This document shows, one piece after another, positions 62,170 through 64,000 of a DNA stretch of 64,000 nt (position 1 is the first letter of the stretch; each line of letters begins with the position of its first letter). Origin of the DNA: a bacterium. GTDB lineage: Bacteria; Myxococcota_A; Bradymonadia; Bradymonadales; Bradymonadaceae. The notes under the pieces were generated by a model. It searched no databases, was not told where the DNA came from, and saw only the letters and a list, made by a program, of their open reading frames with translations. The position numbers were made by a program, and so were the translations under genes. Location: the NCBI GenBank assembly GCA_030427705.1, contig JAUIBR010000003.1:62001-126000 (forward strand), read 5' to 3'.

Positions 62170-62759
62170 CGTAACCCCAGGTACTCGAGCAGCGTGTACA
62201 GCATGAATCCCGTTGCACCCCATACTACCTGATCTTCGTAATCGAAGTAGTGCATGGGGAATTCGTGATTCTCCCACGTTTGGTACTCAAGTCGATAAAT
62301 GTCGTCTTGAGCGAAATGCATCAGGGGAGCCTGAATCAGAGTCTCAATCTCGTTGGGGTTCGGATCGAGCTCGTAGGGCTGCGGAAACTCGCCCACGTAG
62401 GCGGTCACCGTGTAGCCCGTGATCGTCGGCAGCTTCAACAGCGCGCCATAAACCGTGACATCATCCGGCTCGAGCGCGATCTCTTCGTGTGACTCGCGAA
62501 GCGCAGTCCACACCAAATCCCGGTCGTCTTCGTCCATCCGACCACCTGGAAAACTCACCTGTCCGGGATGCTTGTTAAGCGCCGGCGAGCGCTTCGTGAG
62601 CACGACATCTAGCCCGTTTTCTGTAGGGGTGAGGGGAACCAGGACTGCCGCTGGGGTCAGCTCGTCGAACAGCTCAGCGGCCCACGTATCCTTGAAATCA
62701 AAGCGCGGCTTGTCGGATAGCATCGACAGTTTGCGGCGGATTTCGTCAGTCGTGGTCAT
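62166..62759 (-). CDS. Nudix hydrolase, CoA-pyrophosphatase-like
   Basis: About 197 residues from the ATG at 62759 (MTTTDEIRRKLSMLS). The Nudix box G-x5-E-x7-REUxEE is seen in GGRMDEDDRDLVWTALRESHEEIAL, preceded by KHPGQVSFPGG, the NuCoA signature of CoA pyrophosphatases (NudL-like). Such enzymes split CoA into 4'-phosphopantetheine and 3',5'-ADP. The 4-base overlap with coaBC strongly supports a CoA-related role. The PPC-domain gene upstream overlaps it by 4 bases as well. Confidence 0.88.
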   Translation of the reverse strand: MTTTDEIRRKLSMLSDKPRFDFKDTWAAELFDELTPAAVLVPLTPTENGLDVVLTKRSPALNKHPGQVSFPGGRMDEDDRDLVWTALRESHEEIALEPDDVTVYGALLKLPTITGYTVTAYVGEFPQPYELDPNPNEIETLIQAPLMHFAQDDIYRLEYQTWENHEFPMHYFDYEDQVVWGATGFMLYTLLEYLGLR

Positions 62760-63769
62760 TTTCGAATACGTACCTTGAAGATGTTTCGGCCGTCTTCCTC
62801 GTCCACCCACGTCACTTCGCAGATTTCGAGGGCGAGCTTACGGATTTGGCCGCGGCTAAGTCGGATGTGCGCGAATTCGTCGCCTTCGACGCGGATCACA
62901 CGACACTTACCAAGCTTTGGATGATCCAAAATGTCCCCAGGCTTCATAAGCTCGGCATCATCATCGTCATCACCCAATGCATCCGGGTTAACACGCGGCG
63001 AAAGTTTGGTCGTCTTGCGCTTCTCGCGCTGGTCCGCCGGTTTGGAAACCTCTTCCGCAGCTTCTGCCGCTTCTTCCCATGACATCTGGGTTTGAGGCTC
63101 TTCTTCGGGCTCAGGTTCTGGTGCCGGCGCAGGCTCCGCCTTCTGTGGGTTCGGCTTCATTTGAACGGCGTTTTCGTCCTTCGCGAGCTTCGCTTCGGCG
63201 ATGCGCTCTGGTCGCTTTCGCTCCCGAATCGGGGCCTCTTCATCCGAGAAACGTACGATTCGTGCGATGGAGAGGTTGCCGTTTTCGTCCAGTTCGCGCT
63301 GGATTTCGATGTCTTCAAGCACATCGACAAAGAACTCAACATCCACCGCCGTCGCCTTTCGAATCATGCCGAAGACAAACTGCTGGCCAAACGGTCCGTC
63401 CCCGCAGAGCAGTGCCTCGAGCGCCATCACGACCTGACCTCCCATAACTGCAACGCGGCCAGCGCATTGCGCAATGCGGACGGTATCCCCGGAAACTGCG
63501 ATGGATTCGGTCTCTGATCCGTTCATTCGGACTAGATCGGTACCTTCGATGGTTCCATAGACCCGAACTTCTCCGGCCTGAACTTGTTGAAGTTCGCAGA
63601 GACGAGTGATGGCGGCGACGATGTCTTCGCCGGAATCTAGCCGCCCGACAAGGCGACGCGACGTTTTGGAGGGTTCTGCAATCACGACTTTCCTCGCAGA
63701 TTTTGGACGCGCAGAACCTTCTCCAAAGACGTTGAAATCAGCAAGCGCAATAAAACGGCTTGCGTTCAA
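62756..63769 (-). CDS. PPC/DUF296-like domain protein with charged linker
   Basis: A 337-residue protein. Residues about 35-165 resemble the PPC (DUF296) fold: GRLDSGEDIVAAITRLCELQQVQAGEVRVYGTIEG, and a GGQVVMALEALLCGDGPFG turn. A long Glu/Pro/Lys-rich linker follows (about 185-270), then a small C-terminal domain GDILDHPKLGKCRVIRVEGDEFAHIRL reminiscent of a KOW/SH3-like fold. PPC proteins in plants bind DNA; bacterial members are uncharacterised. It heads the operon with the Nudix and coaBC genes. The start at 63769 is the furthest in-frame ATG, so it could be shorter. Confidence 0.6.
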   Translation of the reverse strand: MNASRFIALADFNVFGEGSARPKSARKVVIAEPSKTSRRLVGRLDSGEDIVAAITRLCELQQVQAGEVRVYGTIEGTDLVRMNGSETESIAVSGDTVRIAQCAGRVAVMGGQVVMALEALLCGDGPFGQQFVFGMIRKATAVDVEFFVDVLEDIEIQRELDENGNLSIARIVRFSDEEAPIRERKRPERIAEAKLAKDENAVQMKPNPQKAEPAPAPEPEPEEEPQTQMSWEEAAEAAEEVSKPADQREKRKTTKLSPRVNPDALGDDDDDAELMKPGDILDHPKLGKCRVIRVEGDEFAHIRLSRGQIRKLALEICEVTWVDEEDGRNIFKVRIRK

Positions 63770-63864
63770 TTTTTGGTTCCGTTAATAAGGCTCATTCTGC
63801 GCTAGGGCGAAATTTTGTTGTCCAACCCGCAGAATCATGGTTTACGGGCCAATAACCATGACTC

Positions 63865-63937
63865 GGGCCTATAGCTCAGTGGTTAGAGCTGCCGGCTCAT
63901 AACCGGCTGGTCCCAGGTTCGAATCCTGGTGGGCCCA
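63865..63937 (+). tRNA. tRNA with CAT anticodon (elongator Met or lysidine-type Ile2)
   Basis: A 73-base cloverleaf: acceptor GGGCCTA/TGGGCCC, D arm GCTC...GAGC, anticodon arm GCCGG-CTCATAA-CCGGC, variable TGGTC, T arm CCAGG-TTCGAAT-CCTGG, discriminator A. CCA is not encoded. It is not initiator tRNA (the first base pair is normal). The C4-G69 and C5-G68 pairs and the short D loop (AGTGGTTA) resemble TilS-modified tRNA-Ile2, but elongator Met cannot be excluded. Confidence 0.95.
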
Positions 63938-64000
63938 TTTACAAATGAATAGACATAAACGGTGATGCTCGAATTGCGCACGTGGAAGTACCTAGGGATG

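Noticed and set aside
63865-63937. Initiator tRNA-fMet
   Set aside because: The first acceptor pair G1-C72 is normal and the anticodon stem lacks the three consecutive G-C pairs of initiators.

Overview
The window is a gene-dense, GC-rich bacterial chromosome segment. It most likely comes from the Myxococcota/Bradymonadales-like part of the former Deltaproteobacteria. That placement is inferred from the gene style: lipoproteins with long Asn-Asn-X linkers, AgmX/PglI-type TonB-like proteins, a Ser/Thr kinase fused to an AAA/TPR tail, and LamG and leucine-rich-repeat lipoproteins. No rRNA or marker phylogeny was available. One tRNA (CAT anticodon) lies at the right edge.

Layout. 1-3.6 kb: the 3' part of a 3,5-diaminohexanoate dehydrogenase, a glycine-oxidase-like flavoprotein, a CHAD protein and a LuxC-like acyl-CoA reductase, all on +. 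3.7-10.8 kb (-): an ABC exporter, then thrC, thrB and two lipoproteins. 10.8-21.2 kb (+): a DUF4132 protein, a CARF-like/AAA+ regulator with damaged ATPase motifs, a membrane-anchored PD-(D/E)XK-like protein, a cytochrome P450, a large Ser/Thr kinase and rho. 21.3-27.7 kb: prfA, an outer-membrane-type protein (-), a LytS/LytT-like two-component pair (-), a 2-oxoglutarate/Fe(II) oxygenase and a YgfZ-like protein. 28-31.7 kb: an outer-membrane-type protein and a GH13 amylase lipoprotein. 31.7-35.1 kb: a lower-GC insert carrying a subtilase-like lipoprotein and a Cys-rich lipoprotein, bounded by a duplicated 3' end of a gpsA-like gene. 35.1-44.5 kb: gpsA-like and plsB-like genes, an AgmX-type protein, a Wzc-type tyrosine kinase and an O-antigen-ligase-like protein. 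44.5-46.1 kb: small Cys-rich lipoproteins, one pair a tandem duplication. 46.6-64 kb: type IIA topoisomerase subunit A, a serpin lipoprotein, an HExxH protein, a DUF547 protein, a LamG lipoprotein, a GT39-like glycosyltransferase, a family-4-like uracil-DNA glycosylase, and a coaBC/Nudix/PPC operon.

The most unusual content is between genes. At least five families of hairpin-forming repeats sit at gene 3' ends, and several start inside or directly at the stop codon. The best defined (family A, five arrays and more than 40 units) has units of the form GGT-GA-stem-loop-stem-GA-ACC. The inner stem changes by compensatory substitution (GC/GC, GGC/GCC, GG/CC, CC/GG) while the GA/GA internal mismatch and the GGT/ACC clamp are kept.

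The second highlight is the subtilase-like lipoprotein gene. Its ATG and strong ribosome binding site are separated from the lipoprotein signal sequence by a 7-bp tandem repeat in the wrong frame. Removing one repeat unit gives a perfect lipoprotein signal peptide, so this is a candidate phase-variable gene, inside an insert that appears to have been acquired from a relative.
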